Part shown: one piece after another, positions 26,100-35,491 of the stretch
Layout: every line of letters begins with the position of its first letter
Numbering within the stretch: position 1 is the first letter of the stretch
Source: Maribellus maritimus
GTDB taxonomy: Bacteria > Bacteroidota > Bacteroidia > Bacteroidales > Prolixibacteraceae
Assembly: GCF_022267315.1 (NCBI RefSeq)
Contig: NZ_JAIKLE010000009.1
Location: 1 to 64,000 of the forward strand
Direction of reading: 5' to 3'
Length of the DNA: 64,000 nt
Position numbers and translations under genes: made by a program
The notes under the pieces: generated by a model
Database searches by the model: none
What the model saw: only the letters and a program-made list of their open reading frames with translations
What the model was told of the DNA's origin: nothing

Positions 26100-28349
26100 T
26101 TATTCGTTGGCATCCAAATCGTCGATTACCCGAATCTTTTCTTTTAAAAACTCAATTTTTTGTTTTGTATTTTCAATTTTCTTTTTTACGTCTTCTATAA
26201 GCGACTCCGCATTTTTTGATTTGGCAAAGAACCCAATATTATTGTCAAGCAAAACGAGGTCGTTTTCAAGTTGTTTTAGTTTATTCATATACTTGTCGCG
26301 TTCCATTCTCATTTTACTCTGCCCCCTTCCCGATTCAGAGAAGGAAGACATTTTACTTCTGAATTTTAAAAGATTACGTTTCTCTTCATCCAGGTTTAAT
26401 TCATCAAACAGGTCATCAATTGCCTTACGGAAACGATTTTGAACATCGTCTTTCTTTTTAATTGGAACGTGTCCAATTTCTGTCCATCTGCGCTGGAATG
26501 ATTTTAATTTTTTCAGATTCTCATCAACGTCTTTTCCTGGTCTAAAATCTTCCACCTCACGAATCAATTCGTCTTTCAATTTCAGATTGTCAACCTGTTC
26601 CGAATCGATACCAGAGAAATGTTCAGATTTTTTATCAAAGAAATAGTCACATGCTGCGCGGAAACGTTTCCAAACTATGTCGGAGTGTTTTCGTGGTACA
26701 GGACCTATTTCTTTCCACTTTTTCTGAATATTAATAAAATCCTGGGTTGTTTTTTTCCAATCAGTACTATCTTTCATCGACTCTGCCTCGTTGCAGAGTT
26801 CAATTTTCATCTGAAGATTATTTTGCTGAAGTTCTTTATTTTTTGAATAGAATTCGCGCTTTGCATCAAAAAATTTGTCACATTCGGTACGGAAACGTTC
26901 GTAAATTTTATTATTGTCTTTTCGTGGGGCAAAACCAATTGTTCGCCATACTTTTTGAAGTTCAATTAACTCTTTCGATTTTTCGTCCCACTCCTTATGA
27001 CTGGAAATTTCCAATTGGTTTATCTCTTCAACCTTTTCGCAAAGTGCTGTTTTGGCTTCAAGGTTTTTCTTCTGCTCGTGCTTCCTGTTTTCAAAAAACT
27101 CCTGATGCTTCTTATTTATTTTTGATGTTGCTGCTTTAAAACGTTCCCAAATATCATCTTTGTTTTCAATAGGAACCGGTCCAATTTCGCGCCAACGCTC
27201 GTGGTATTTCTGGAGCGTATTAAATGCCTTAATTATTGATGGTTCAACTAATAATTCTTCGGCTCTTTCGCAGAGTTTAATCTTAGCCTCAAGGTTCTTT
27301 TTTAAATCGAGATCGCGTAATTCCTTGTTGATTTTGATATAATCGTAGAAGTTTTCAACATGAAAATGATAAGTATCCCACAAATTTTTCATTTCCGACT
27401 GAGGTACCAATCCAATCTCACGCCATTTTCGCTGTAAATCCCTGAATTCCTGAAATGTTTTGTTTATCGATTCCTCATTGTTAATCAAAGCTTTTATTTC
27501 TTCAATTACTTCATATTTTAATTTCAGATTTTCCTCTTTTTCAACCTCAAGCTTTTTGTTGAATTCAATTCGAATTTGCCGGTATCGTTTGAGTAAATCT
27601 TTGATGTCCTGCTCATAGGGATCTTTTTCTGCTCTGAATTCTTCAATATTTCCACCTTCTTCCAGAAATTTCTTTTTTTGTTCCTCTAAATCGGTTTTCA
27701 AATTCCGGTAGAAAGTGGATTTAATAATATCAATTTCATCTTTTACGTCGTGACTCCCGTTGTTATCCAAAGCATCTCTCATCGCGTTTACCAATTCAAC
27801 CTGAGAATATTTTGTATAATCCGGCTTTTCCTCTTTAATTTCTTTTATTTTCGCCTCGCTCTTTAGATGAGCAGTTGCTTTTGATTCGGTCTTATCTTTG
27901 TCGGGAGATTTATCATCTTCTGCGGCTTCATTTGTAACAGTTTCTTCCGCCTTTTCCTTTTCCTCTTTTTTCTCCTCTGTTTTGTTGTCTTCCTCTTGAG
28001 GAGCAATCTTTTCTTCTTTTGGTGAAGCAGCAGCAACAGGTTCACTTTGTTTTTCTGCTACTTGTTCTTCTTGCTCTTCCGAAATTTCTTCCTCAGTCAA
28101 CTCCTCCGCTTTTTTATCCTGCGGAACTAATTCGTTCTTTTCATCAGTCTCCTCTTCCGTTTTCTCTTCCTGAATCTCTTTATTTGAGGATTCAGTAGTA
28201 TCTGATGACATAACATTTTCTTCTTCAGAGGATAACTCATTTTTATTTGTTTCTTCCTCTGAAGGTAACACATTCTTTTCAGAATTTTCCAGATCAGCTT
28301 TTTCCGTATTTTTTAACTCTTCTGAGTTTTTTAGATCTTTAGGTTCCAT
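26100..28349 (-). CDS. DUF349 repeat protein with long acidic N-terminus
   Basis: The 749-residue protein has a Glu/Lys-rich disordered part (residues 1-175). About five DUF349 repeats follow, each with a W-x-x-I-G-x-x-P-x-x-x-x-x-x-x-W/Y-x-x-F core (REIGLVPQ, REIGPVPI, RTIGFAPR, KEIGPVPR, TEIGHVPI), and then a C-terminal coiled coil. No signal peptide is present. DUF349 proteins are widespread in Bacteroidota and have no established role. Long Glu tracts make the minus frame leave long spurious plus-strand frames, which I reject. Confidence 0.9.
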   Translation of the reverse strand: MEPKDLKNSEELKNTEKADLENSEKNVLPSEEETNKNELSSEEENVMSSDTTESSNKEIQEEKTEEETDEKNELVPQDKKAEELTEEEISEEQEEQVAEKQSEPVAAASPKEEKIAPQEEDNKTEEKKEEKEKAEETVTNEAAEDDKSPDKDKTESKATAHLKSEAKIKEIKEEKPDYTKYSQVELVNAMRDALDNNGSHDVKDEIDIIKSTFYRNLKTDLEEQKKKFLEEGGNIEEFRAEKDPYEQDIKDLLKRYRQIRIEFNKKLEVEKEENLKLKYEVIEEIKALINNEESINKTFQEFRDLQRKWREIGLVPQSEMKNLWDTYHFHVENFYDYIKINKELRDLDLKKNLEAKIKLCERAEELLVEPSIIKAFNTLQKYHERWREIGPVPIENKDDIWERFKAATSKINKKHQEFFENRKHEQKKNLEAKTALCEKVEEINQLEISSHKEWDEKSKELIELQKVWRTIGFAPRKDNNKIYERFRTECDKFFDAKREFYSKNKELQQNNLQMKIELCNEAESMKDSTDWKKTTQDFINIQKKWKEIGPVPRKHSDIVWKRFRAACDYFFDKKSEHFSGIDSEQVDNLKLKDELIREVEDFRPGKDVDENLKKLKSFQRRWTEIGHVPIKKKDDVQNRFRKAIDDLFDELNLDEEKRNLLKFRSKMSSFSESGRGQSKMRMERDKYMNKLKQLENDLVLLDNNIGFFAKSKNAESLIEDVKKKIENTKQKIEFLKEKIRVIDDLDANE

Positions 28350-28724
28350 TTACAAACTTTTTGTACCATTATAAAACGGTGTGCATACTATGTTTCAGCT
28401 ACGAAAATAGACATTTACCACTTAATACTCAAAGTTTTTAGTTTAAAATCTATTATCTGTTTGTGGGGTTTTGGTCATTTTTTTTTAATAAAAATCTTAA
28501 AGGTTGTTTTAAATTGAAAATGTTAACTGAATTAATCTTTTCTTCCGATGAAGTAACAAACAGTAATTTTTTTAATGATGGTGATATTACAGAAAGAGGA
28601 CACATGTTCTTAAACAATGTTGAATAACATTTGTAAAACATTAATTTTCAATGCATAATACATCAAAACTAATTTTATATAATTTTCTTTTTCCTTATAT
28701 TGATCGCTCAATTAAACTATTTTT
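28350..28724. other. Divergent intergenic region, no gene seen
   Basis: This AT-rich spacer separates the DUF349 gene (minus) from the ArsC-like gene (plus). The sequence at 28402-28409 read on the minus strand (TATTTTCG) is one mismatch from the TAnnTTTG promoter motif and may drive the DUF349 gene. The 62-codon minus frame inside looks random. Confidence 0.45.
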
Positions 28725-29201
28725 TTGACAACTAACTTCTCTATAAAACCAACACAAAATGGGATAAAAATCTTTTTTCTAAGCAATCAAAATTCGTGTA
28801 GAAGCCAGATGGCCGAAGCAGTTCTAAAAAGTTTTGATAAATTCCAAGAATTGGAGATTTATTCGGCAGGAATTGCTCCTGTAAATCATGTAAGCCCTGT
28901 AGCCATTGAAGTTATGGCTGAAATTGGAATTGATTTAAAACAAGGTGCTCCTGAACATTATTCAAAATTTTCTGATCTCGAATTTGATTATCTGATTACT
29001 GTAGGTGATGGTACAGCAGATCAGTTAAAACTACCACCGGTAAAATTCAAACGTAAAATGCATCTTGGTTTTCACAATCCTTATAAAAGTTTTCGCGACC
29101 GGGAAGAACTAAAGGAAAAATGCCGTGAAATAAGAGATGAGATTAAAATTGAAATGGACTATTTTTATCACAGGATACTGAAAAAAAAAGCAGCCTTTTA
29201 A
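28725..29201 (+). CDS. ArsC/LMW-phosphatase-fold protein lacking catalytic residues
   Basis: The 158-residue protein aligns by eye with thioredoxin-type arsenate reductase/low-molecular-weight phosphatase: NSCRSQMAEA P-loop end, YSAGIAP, SPVAIEVMAEIGID, DYLITVGD. The nucleophile position of the C-x5-R loop is Ser (S20, with R26 present). The resolving Cys sites are Gly94 and Leu101, and the general-acid Asp is Asn118 (FHNP). It should therefore be inactive as reductase or phosphatase and may bind anions or a partner. No ATG fits: the frame begins at TTG 28725 (or ATT 28719). Its 3' end carries a terminator. Confidence 0.8.
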   Translation: MTTNFSIKPTQNGIKIFFLSNQNSCRSQMAEAVLKSFDKFQELEIYSAGIAPVNHVSPVAIEVMAEIGIDLKQGAPEHYSKFSDLEFDYLITVGDGTADQLKLPPVKFKRKMHLGFHNPYKSFRDREELKEKCREIRDEIKIEMDYFYHRILKKKAAF

Positions 29202-29213
29202 AGCTGCTTTTTT
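29184..29213. terminator. Bidirectional terminator between ArsC-like and pepP genes
   Basis: AAAAAAGCAGC pairs with GCTGCTTTTTT. It begins inside the last codons of the plus-strand gene and serves both convergent genes. Confidence 0.85.
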
Positions 29214-29220
29214 GTTTATC

Positions 29221-30606
29221 TTATGAAACAATTGATTCAATCTCATCAGGTTCTATAGGTACCCGTTTCCCAAGAATACGACTCCCCTCTTTAGTAACCA
29301 GAAGGTCATCTTCAAGCCTAATTCCGCCAAAATCCCGGTACTCATTCGCTTTTTCAAAATTGATAAAATCAGCATTTATTTTTTCTTTTTGCCACTTGTC
29401 AATTAAAGCCGGAATAAAATAGATGCCAGGCTCGTTTGTGATTATAAAACCGGATTGTAGTTTTCTTCCCAAACGCAGATATCCTGTTCCAAACTGGTCA
29501 ACTGGCCTTGTTTCATCATCGTAGCCCACATAAATTTGTCCTAGATCTTCCATGTCGTGAACATCAAGTCCCATCATATGTCCCAGCCCATGAGGAAAAA
29601 ACATTGCATGAGCCCCATTTTTTACCGCCTCTTTTATATCTCCTTTCATCAAACCCAACTCTTTTAATCCAGATGCAATAGCTTCCGCAACCGCCAAATG
29701 AACAGAAAGATATGTTACTCCCGGCTTTGTGAGTTCCCGCGCTTTGTTGTTTGCAGCCAATACGATTTCATAAATTTCACGCTGTTTCTGCGTGAATTTC
29801 CCTCCAACCGGTACTGTTCGCGTAAAATCTGATGCATAATGCAAGGAGGATTCGGCTCCTGCATCGGTTAGCATTAACTTTCCCTCCTCCAGGTAGTTGT
29901 TGTGACTATGATTGTGTAATGTTTCGCCGTTTTGAGTGAGAATAACAGGAAAAGAAACCATTCCTCCTCCCGAGTTGGCTATGCCCTCGATAATTCCTGT
30001 AATCTTTTGCTCCCAAATTCCGGGTTGAGCCATTTTCATCGCAGTAACATGCATTTCGTAACCCGTCAAACACGCTTTCTCAATTTCATCAATTTCTACC
30101 TGTTCTTTTATCGAACGCAAATCAACGATAGCTTTTATTAATTCAACCGATGCATACTCATCAATTCTTAACGCCGAAATCCCCAATAATTTTTCAAGAA
30201 ACAATTTGTTTTCTCCACGGTATGGAGGCGTATAATGAATTTTTCTTCCCTGTTTAATCGCCTGATTAATAAAATCGTATAATTTAGAAAGCGGTGCTGT
30301 ATTTTCAATGCCAACTTTTTGGCCATTCTCATTTAGTGAAACCTGAGGTCCCATCCAAATGATATCTTCAATCTCTACATCATTTCCAAATAGATATTCT
30401 TTTCCGTTATCAAAATCGATTATACCGGTCAACCCGGGAAAATCGAGCCCGAAAAAGTAAAGAAATGTACTGTCCTGTCGGAAATGATAGGTATTGTCCA
30501 GACAATTCATTGGTGATTCAACATTTCCCGGGAGTAAAGCAATTCCTTTTAATTTTTTGTTTTTAAGCGCTTTTCTTCGATTTCTATAAATGTCTATCTC
30601 AAACAT
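29221..30606 (-). CDS. pepP: Xaa-Pro aminopeptidase (aminopeptidase P, M24B)
   Basis: The 461-residue enzyme has an N-terminal creatinase-like domain (1-170) and a pita-bread M24 domain. The five metal ligands are visible: D248 (LTDAGAE), D260 (DFTRTVP), H343 (HGLGHMMG), E392 (ITNEPGIYF) and the Glu of GGIRLEDD near 430. It removes N-terminal residues preceding proline, in the cytoplasm. Length suits the family. The gene stands alone. Confidence 0.94.
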   Translation of the reverse strand: MFEIDIYRNRRKALKNKKLKGIALLPGNVESPMNCLDNTYHFRQDSTFLYFFGLDFPGLTGIIDFDNGKEYLFGNDVEIEDIIWMGPQVSLNENGQKVGIENTAPLSKLYDFINQAIKQGRKIHYTPPYRGENKLFLEKLLGISALRIDEYASVELIKAIVDLRSIKEQVEIDEIEKACLTGYEMHVTAMKMAQPGIWEQKITGIIEGIANSGGGMVSFPVILTQNGETLHNHSHNNYLEEGKLMLTDAGAESSLHYASDFTRTVPVGGKFTQKQREIYEIVLAANNKARELTKPGVTYLSVHLAVAEAIASGLKELGLMKGDIKEAVKNGAHAMFFPHGLGHMMGLDVHDMEDLGQIYVGYDDETRPVDQFGTGYLRLGRKLQSGFIITNEPGIYFIPALIDKWQKEKINADFINFEKANEYRDFGGIRLEDDLLVTKEGSRILGKRVPIEPDEIESIVS

Positions 30607-30898
30607 ATTTGTTTTTTTATATGTTACGAATTTAAACTGTTTTCCGCTAATCCTTTTTATCTAGAATTAGTAAAAAATACGAGAATTTAAAATTAATCGG
30701 TTTCCCTGTGACTATCGATGACAGTTGTCATTTCAATAAAAATATTATCATAATATTTTAAATATCAAAACTTTAATATAGTATTATAAAACACGCAGCG
30801 TGCATGGTATCGAATTTGCATCAAAAATCCTACCCCTTTTTACAAAAAAAGTTATAACCAATTAAAACATTCAGCCGTAAAAACAAACAAAAAATATC

Positions 30899-31621
30899 AT
30901 GGGCAATTCATTAATGATTTACTTAAACAAACGCCTTAAGGAAGAAGACTCCTATATGAAAAATCCCGCTACAACAGCTGGTCCAGTAATTACAATTTCG
31001 CGCGAGGTTGGATGTAACGGGCTAAAACTTGCCAATCTAATTAACGACCGTTTGAACAAAGAAAAAATGTGTTCAGTTTGGAAGGTTTTAAGCAAAGAGG
31101 TTTTTTCTCAAAGCGCAAAAGAGTTGAACTTAAAACCGGAAAGAGTGCGGAAAATATTCAAAGAGACAAATAAATATACCTTTGATGAAATCCTGAAAGC
31201 TTTCAGTGATAAACAGTTCAAGAGCGAAAAGAAAATCGTCAAAACGGTTTCAGATGTAGTACGAAGTTTTGCAATTGACGGACACTGCATAATTGTTGGA
31301 CGCGCAGGCCATCTGATTGCAAATGACATAAAAAACGCTCTTCATCTGCGGCTTGTAGCTCCGCTTGAATACCGGATTAATGTTATAATGGAAAATAACA
31401 AACTAAACCGTGAAGAAGCAGCCCATTTTATTCAGCGTGTAGAAAAAGAAAGGATTGTATTTCGTAAAGCAATTTTGCAGGGACAAAACATAGAAGATAC
31501 TTTCGATTTATTGATAAACAGGGCGTCATTTAGCGACGAAGAAATAGTCGATATTATAGAATATACCGTAAAAGAAAAAGGATTATTAAAAATGAACCAG
31601 CCTAAAATGGAATTTTACTAA
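30899..31621 (+). CDS. Cytidylate kinase-like protein
   Basis: The 240-residue protein belongs to the cytidylate-kinase-like family (AAK_33/PF13189 type). It begins with a strand and loop ITISREVGCNGLKLANLIND and carries CIIVGRAGHLIAND and the LRLVAPLEYRINVIM segment. The classical P-loop Lys is not clear. In Bacteroidota these proteins often occur apart from the true cmk gene, and their substrate is unproven. The stop overlaps that of the convergent glycosylase gene by 4 bp. Confidence 0.82.
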   Translation: MGNSLMIYLNKRLKEEDSYMKNPATTAGPVITISREVGCNGLKLANLINDRLNKEKMCSVWKVLSKEVFSQSAKELNLKPERVRKIFKETNKYTFDEILKAFSDKQFKSEKKIVKTVSDVVRSFAIDGHCIIVGRAGHLIANDIKNALHLRLVAPLEYRINVIMENNKLNREEAAHFIQRVEKERIVFRKAILQGQNIEDTFDLLINRASFSDEEIVDIIEYTVKEKGLLKMNQPKMEFY

Positions 31622-32379
31622 AAAAGTGTTTTCTCTACATTGAATTTATTTTCCAGGTTGAAGCCCGTCCAGTCTATTTCATCTTTTAATTGTTCAAAAC
31701 AATTGGTTTTTCCAAATAAAAAATCAGTATCCCTGTCGGTTTTATCATAGCACATCATTGGATGCTGACTTATAACTTTGCTTTCTATTTTTAAGTTTCG
31801 GGTAGCTTCCAATGCGTGTACTCCCCACAAAAACCATGTTATTTTTGTATGCTCTTCGCTCACAAATTTCAGCAACGTTGAAGTAAAGTTATGCCAAATC
31901 TCTTTATGACTTCCAGGTACTCCGGGCTCGCATGTAAATGAAGTGTTTAATAAAAGTACACCTTCACTCTCCCAGTGTTTAAAAAGTTTATCGGGTGAAA
32001 GAATTGGAAATTCATTGTCAAATTTCGTTTTAAGTTCATTGTATTTTAAAACTTTTCCTGAATAAGCCTTATACATTGCCCGTAGAATGTTTTTTAACGA
32101 AATATTTTTAAACGGTTCATTCCATGATTTCAGAGTCCCGACCTCAAAAGCACGACCCGTTGCTACCTCAGGCTGAGGATAAGGATCCTGACCTAAAACA
32201 ATGACTTTTACAGAACTCAGGGGCAATTCGAAGAAACGCAGAACTTTTTCTTTTGAAGGTGTATAACTTTCCTTAGAAATCTGAGATTCAATATCTAAAA
32301 GAATTGCCTTGTTCTTTTTGTTCAAAAAAGATTTCCAATCATCATGGATATTCAAATTTTTAAGGAAGACAGATTGCAT
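31618..32379 (-). CDS. ung: Uracil-DNA glycosylase, divergent family 1 type
   Basis: The 253-residue protein has the family-1 water-activating motif as GQDPYPQP (D65, Y67; the usual His after Tyr is Pro), the LLLNTSFTCEPG strand with Asn145, and H206 in SQHPMMCY where HPSPLS is normal. Catalytic Asp and His are kept, so removal of uracil from DNA is expected, but the leucine-loop region is changed. It may be a subfamily with altered damage specificity. It is convergent with the kinase-like gene. Confidence 0.8.
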   Translation of the reverse strand: MQSVFLKNLNIHDDWKSFLNKKNKAILLDIESQISKESYTPSKEKVLRFFELPLSSVKVIVLGQDPYPQPEVATGRAFEVGTLKSWNEPFKNISLKNILRAMYKAYSGKVLKYNELKTKFDNEFPILSPDKLFKHWESEGVLLLNTSFTCEPGVPGSHKEIWHNFTSTLLKFVSEEHTKITWFLWGVHALEATRNLKIESKVISQHPMMCYDKTDRDTDFLFGKTNCFEQLKDEIDWTGFNLENKFNVEKTLF

Positions 32380-32404
32380 TTTTTGGTTTTGTCTTTATGG
32401 AAAA

Positions 32405-32435
32405 TCAGCGGCCAACTTTTGGTCAACCGCTGAAC
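32405..32435 (-). terminator. Hairpin after the DUF1080-PHP gene
   Basis: CAGCGG/CCGCTG with an inner G-U-rich stem and an A-rich loop, followed by ATTTT on the minus strand, lies 30 bp beyond the stop at 32463. A weak terminator is likely. Confidence 0.4.
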
Positions 32436-32462
32436 AATATGATTAATAAATTTCTTTTTGGT

Positions 32463-33935
32463 TTATCCTGTAATTTTATCCGGCAAACCTTTTACATTTA
32501 TTGGTTTCTTTGCGTCGGGTTTAATTTCAAACATATCGTTCGGAGTGAGTTTGCATTCTTCAATCATTTGAAGGCAATACTCCAATTCGCCTAAATCACG
32601 TCCTGTATTATTTGTTCCAAATGAAAATTTCAAACCGGCTTCTTTAGCCATTTTAATCATTTTTGCACTCGGAACTTTGTAACGCGCGTTAATTTCCAAT
32701 GCGACATTATTGTCAGCTAAAACTTTTATCACCCGCTTCATTCTTTCTTCAGTCCATAAATCTTCATATTCGTCCATTATTTCGGCAGGAAGGACAGTCG
32801 GATTAACATAGATATCAACGGGTTCCTGAGAGAAAATAGACTCAATCTTACCTACCAGTTGTTCCATAAATTGTTGTTTGTCATCTACCCACACTTCTTC
32901 GGGAATCCAAATACGTGTACGTCGTCCTTTGTAGTCAGTAAATGTCATTGCATCGGTAAAAACATAGTCAAATTTTGCAACCGCTTCTGACGAGAATAAA
33001 GTGATCCATTCTCTTCCTTCTGCCTGCATCCCTTTAAACGTAGGACTATTTTTCACATCATTAATGTATTCGAACAAAGTAGAATCGTTGGTTACCGGAA
33101 AATGTAAACCACAGTTCGGAGCGATTCCGTAATTTATTCCCAGTTTCTGTGAGTTCGCAACTACTTCGTTCACCGTTAATCCTCCTTTTAAGTGTACGTG
33201 GAAATCAATAAAAGGAAATCCGGCTTTCATAAGTTTTGTTATAAGCGTGTCCCATTCTTTATCAACTTCCGGCTCTGTTTTCTCTCCTTCCGGAAGAGGT
33301 TTAACACGAATATTGCGGTAATACGTTGTACTGCCGGGATCGTGAGCTTGTAATGCAAAAGTCCCATGACTCAGTTTGCAACTTTCTCCACCTTCCCATC
33401 TCCAGGGATTTTCAGGCTCGACATATTCATTTACTTTAATATCGTTTACAAAAATCTCGACTTTATTTTCCACTGCTTTAATCCGCATTGTAAACCATTC
33501 GCTATCACCAGCCAGTGAAAAGTATACATTTCTAATGTTATAAATACTTCCGGTTTTTCTGCGTTCGGGATTAGTTTCTGAGCCTCTGTAAGTATTATTT
33601 ACCTGGATTTCATACCCGTTTGCCGGCCAACCTTCTTTTTGATATTCTGTATGAATAAATATTCCTGAATTCGAATGTTCCATCGCTTTTACTTCCGCTT
33701 CAAACTCAAAGTTTTTAAGGTCACCATTGTAAAAAAGATGGGAACGCTCTCCGGCGCATTTAATCATCCCGTCTTCAACTGTAATACTTTCCTGATTTTC
33801 GCCGGCCTTTTTCCACCCGTCTAAATTTTCACCGTTAAAAATGGTATTCCACTCTCCCGTTTCTAACCTAGGTTGGCATGAAAATAATGTTGCAAGGAAA
33901 AAAAAGTAAGCAAAATAGATTGTTGTTTTTTTCAT
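32463..33935 (-). CDS. Lipoprotein fusing DUF1080 and PHP-like phosphoesterase domains
   Basis: The 490-residue protein has a lipobox with Cys20 (ATLFSC). Residues 28-215 form a DUF1080 (3-keto-glycoside hydrolase/LamG-like) jelly roll: NTIFNGENLDGW, SGIFIHTEY, GYEIQV, ALQAHDPGSTTYYRNIRV. Residues 235-490 form a PHP-type metal-dependent domain beginning IDFHVHLKGG. Its later part (ALEINARYKVP, FSFGTNNTGRD) is polymerase/histidinol-phosphatase-like. DUF1080 proteins act on modified sugars in the periplasm, so a combined sugar-processing lipoprotein is likely. The MFS gene lies directly upstream (43 bp). Confidence 0.8.
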   Translation of the reverse strand: MKKTTIYFAYFFFLATLFSCQPRLETGEWNTIFNGENLDGWKKAGENQESITVEDGMIKCAGERSHLFYNGDLKNFEFEAEVKAMEHSNSGIFIHTEYQKEGWPANGYEIQVNNTYRGSETNPERRKTGSIYNIRNVYFSLAGDSEWFTMRIKAVENKVEIFVNDIKVNEYVEPENPWRWEGGESCKLSHGTFALQAHDPGSTTYYRNIRVKPLPEGEKTEPEVDKEWDTLITKLMKAGFPFIDFHVHLKGGLTVNEVVANSQKLGINYGIAPNCGLHFPVTNDSTLFEYINDVKNSPTFKGMQAEGREWITLFSSEAVAKFDYVFTDAMTFTDYKGRRTRIWIPEEVWVDDKQQFMEQLVGKIESIFSQEPVDIYVNPTVLPAEIMDEYEDLWTEERMKRVIKVLADNNVALEINARYKVPSAKMIKMAKEAGLKFSFGTNNTGRDLGELEYCLQMIEECKLTPNDMFEIKPDAKKPINVKGLPDKITG

Positions 33936-33977
33936 GATAATTTTAGCTTATGGTTATTTTATGTTGGCGAACCAAAA

Positions 33978-35363
33978 CTAACTAAAATCTTGCACATTTG
34001 TATAGTTGTCCTGTGGATTATCTGCTTTATAAGCCAAAAACAGTGCTGCCAGAATTATCAATGCCAAAACGTAAAATCCGATAGAATAATTTTCGGTTTT
34101 CAAAAATGAAAAGCTTAAAAGCATAGGCCCCAGGGCACTTGCAAAAACAATCAGTGACATCACAAAACCTGTAATTCGACCCAGATTTTCGCGCCCGTAA
34201 AAACGTGGCCACGTTACAGCCATCAAAACATTGTATAAACCACTGGCAATTCCGTTACCCAAAATAAATCCAAAATAAAATATTCCTCCGTTTAAATTTG
34301 CAAGACAAACCAGTGCCAGAATCTCTCCAATAAATATCAGGTACAACAGGTATTTTAATTTTATGCGGTCGCTCACCCAACCGCCACCCAATGAAAGGGC
34401 AACAGAAATTACTGAAACAGGTATAAACACCGCCAGTGCTTTTTCGCGGCTTAACCCGGCATTTTCAAAAATAGAAACAAGGTGAAAAGTAAATCCGGTT
34501 ATATATAGCGCATACATGGCAAGCGGAATAGAAAATAACCAGAAACTCATCGTCTTTTTTGCTTCGGATAATGTAAATTGTTTAAATGGTTTTATAATAA
34601 CGTCGTGTTCTTTGTTTGCATGTTTTTCACCATCGGGGATCATGTCTAAATCCTCAGGGTTATCGCGAAAAAATAAAAATACAAACAGCACAAAGAAAAT
34701 ACCGATAAAAGCCGCCATTAACAGCCATGCCATTCTCCAGGAAGTTCCCTGAATCAACATGTCGAAGGTAAGTGGTGCAACAGAAAATCCAAGTGCCACA
34801 AAAATAGCGGAAATTCCGTTTACAAAACCTCTTCTGGCCACAAACCATTTCATCAACATATTCCGTGAAACCATCGTTAAAACTCCCTGTCCGGAAAAAC
34901 GTAACATAAAAAACAGAATCATCAAAACAGCAACAGCAAATCCGATGTAAAAACCTGAATTGATATCGGAAACAAAGAAATTAATAATTCTGTCTGATTG
35001 ACTAAGAAGTATGAGGATAAAGGCCAGGGCAACTGCCACAATCATTCCTACCCATCGTGCACCATATTTATCGTACATTTTACCTGCCCAGGTCAATACC
35101 AGCGAACTACCTATTGTACCAACCATATAGGCAGTACTTAACTGCGTGCGGCTAATTCCAATGGCATCAATCAAATAATCAGTAAATGTAGATACACCCG
35201 TTGTTTGCCCGGGGGCACTTGCTAACACACCAACTGTGGAAGCGAATAAAATAATCCAACCGTAAAAGAAAGGAATTTTATTTGGCGAAAAAGGGAAATT
35301 GTTAAGTTGCGTTTTTAACTTCATTCCAAAATTTTTTACAAAGCTAAAGTATGTTTGCCGCAA
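33978..35363 (-). CDS. MFS transporter
   Basis: The 461-residue protein has 12 hydrophobic segments. The MFS loop 2-3 motif appears as GKMYDKYGARWVG, and a related GGWVSDRIKLKYLL occurs in the second half. A better start may be the ATG at 35324 (MKLKTQLNNF), which removes a 13-residue extension. It belongs to the oxalate/formate-antiporter-like group of MFS carriers by appearance. Co-transcription with the DUF1080-PHP lipoprotein gene suggests uptake of the sugar derivative it makes; this is inference. Confidence 0.85.
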   Translation of the reverse strand: MRQTYFSFVKNFGMKLKTQLNNFPFSPNKIPFFYGWIILFASTVGVLASAPGQTTGVSTFTDYLIDAIGISRTQLSTAYMVGTIGSSLVLTWAGKMYDKYGARWVGMIVAVALAFILILLSQSDRIINFFVSDINSGFYIGFAVAVLMILFFMLRFSGQGVLTMVSRNMLMKWFVARRGFVNGISAIFVALGFSVAPLTFDMLIQGTSWRMAWLLMAAFIGIFFVLFVFLFFRDNPEDLDMIPDGEKHANKEHDVIIKPFKQFTLSEAKKTMSFWLFSIPLAMYALYITGFTFHLVSIFENAGLSREKALAVFIPVSVISVALSLGGGWVSDRIKLKYLLYLIFIGEILALVCLANLNGGIFYFGFILGNGIASGLYNVLMAVTWPRFYGRENLGRITGFVMSLIVFASALGPMLLSFSFLKTENYSIGFYVLALIILAALFLAYKADNPQDNYTNVQDFS

Positions 35364-35491
35364 AAAAGGATTTGAAAGTCTTTTTAAACAAAAGGTAAGA
35401 TTGCGTTAACTTTAATAGCTGACAAGCAGACTGCCAAAATTTGATTTCAAGAAACGATAGATTGTTACAAAAGATAAAAAAATACAAAAAA

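Noticed and set aside
26747-27342. Plus-strand open frames of 60-130 codons inside the DUF349 gene
   Set aside because: They are antisense to a long Glu/Lys-rich gene with five recognisable repeats; such composition leaves the other strand open by chance.
28453-28641. 62-codon minus frame upstream of the DUF349 gene
   Set aside because: Random-looking composition in an AT-rich spacer.
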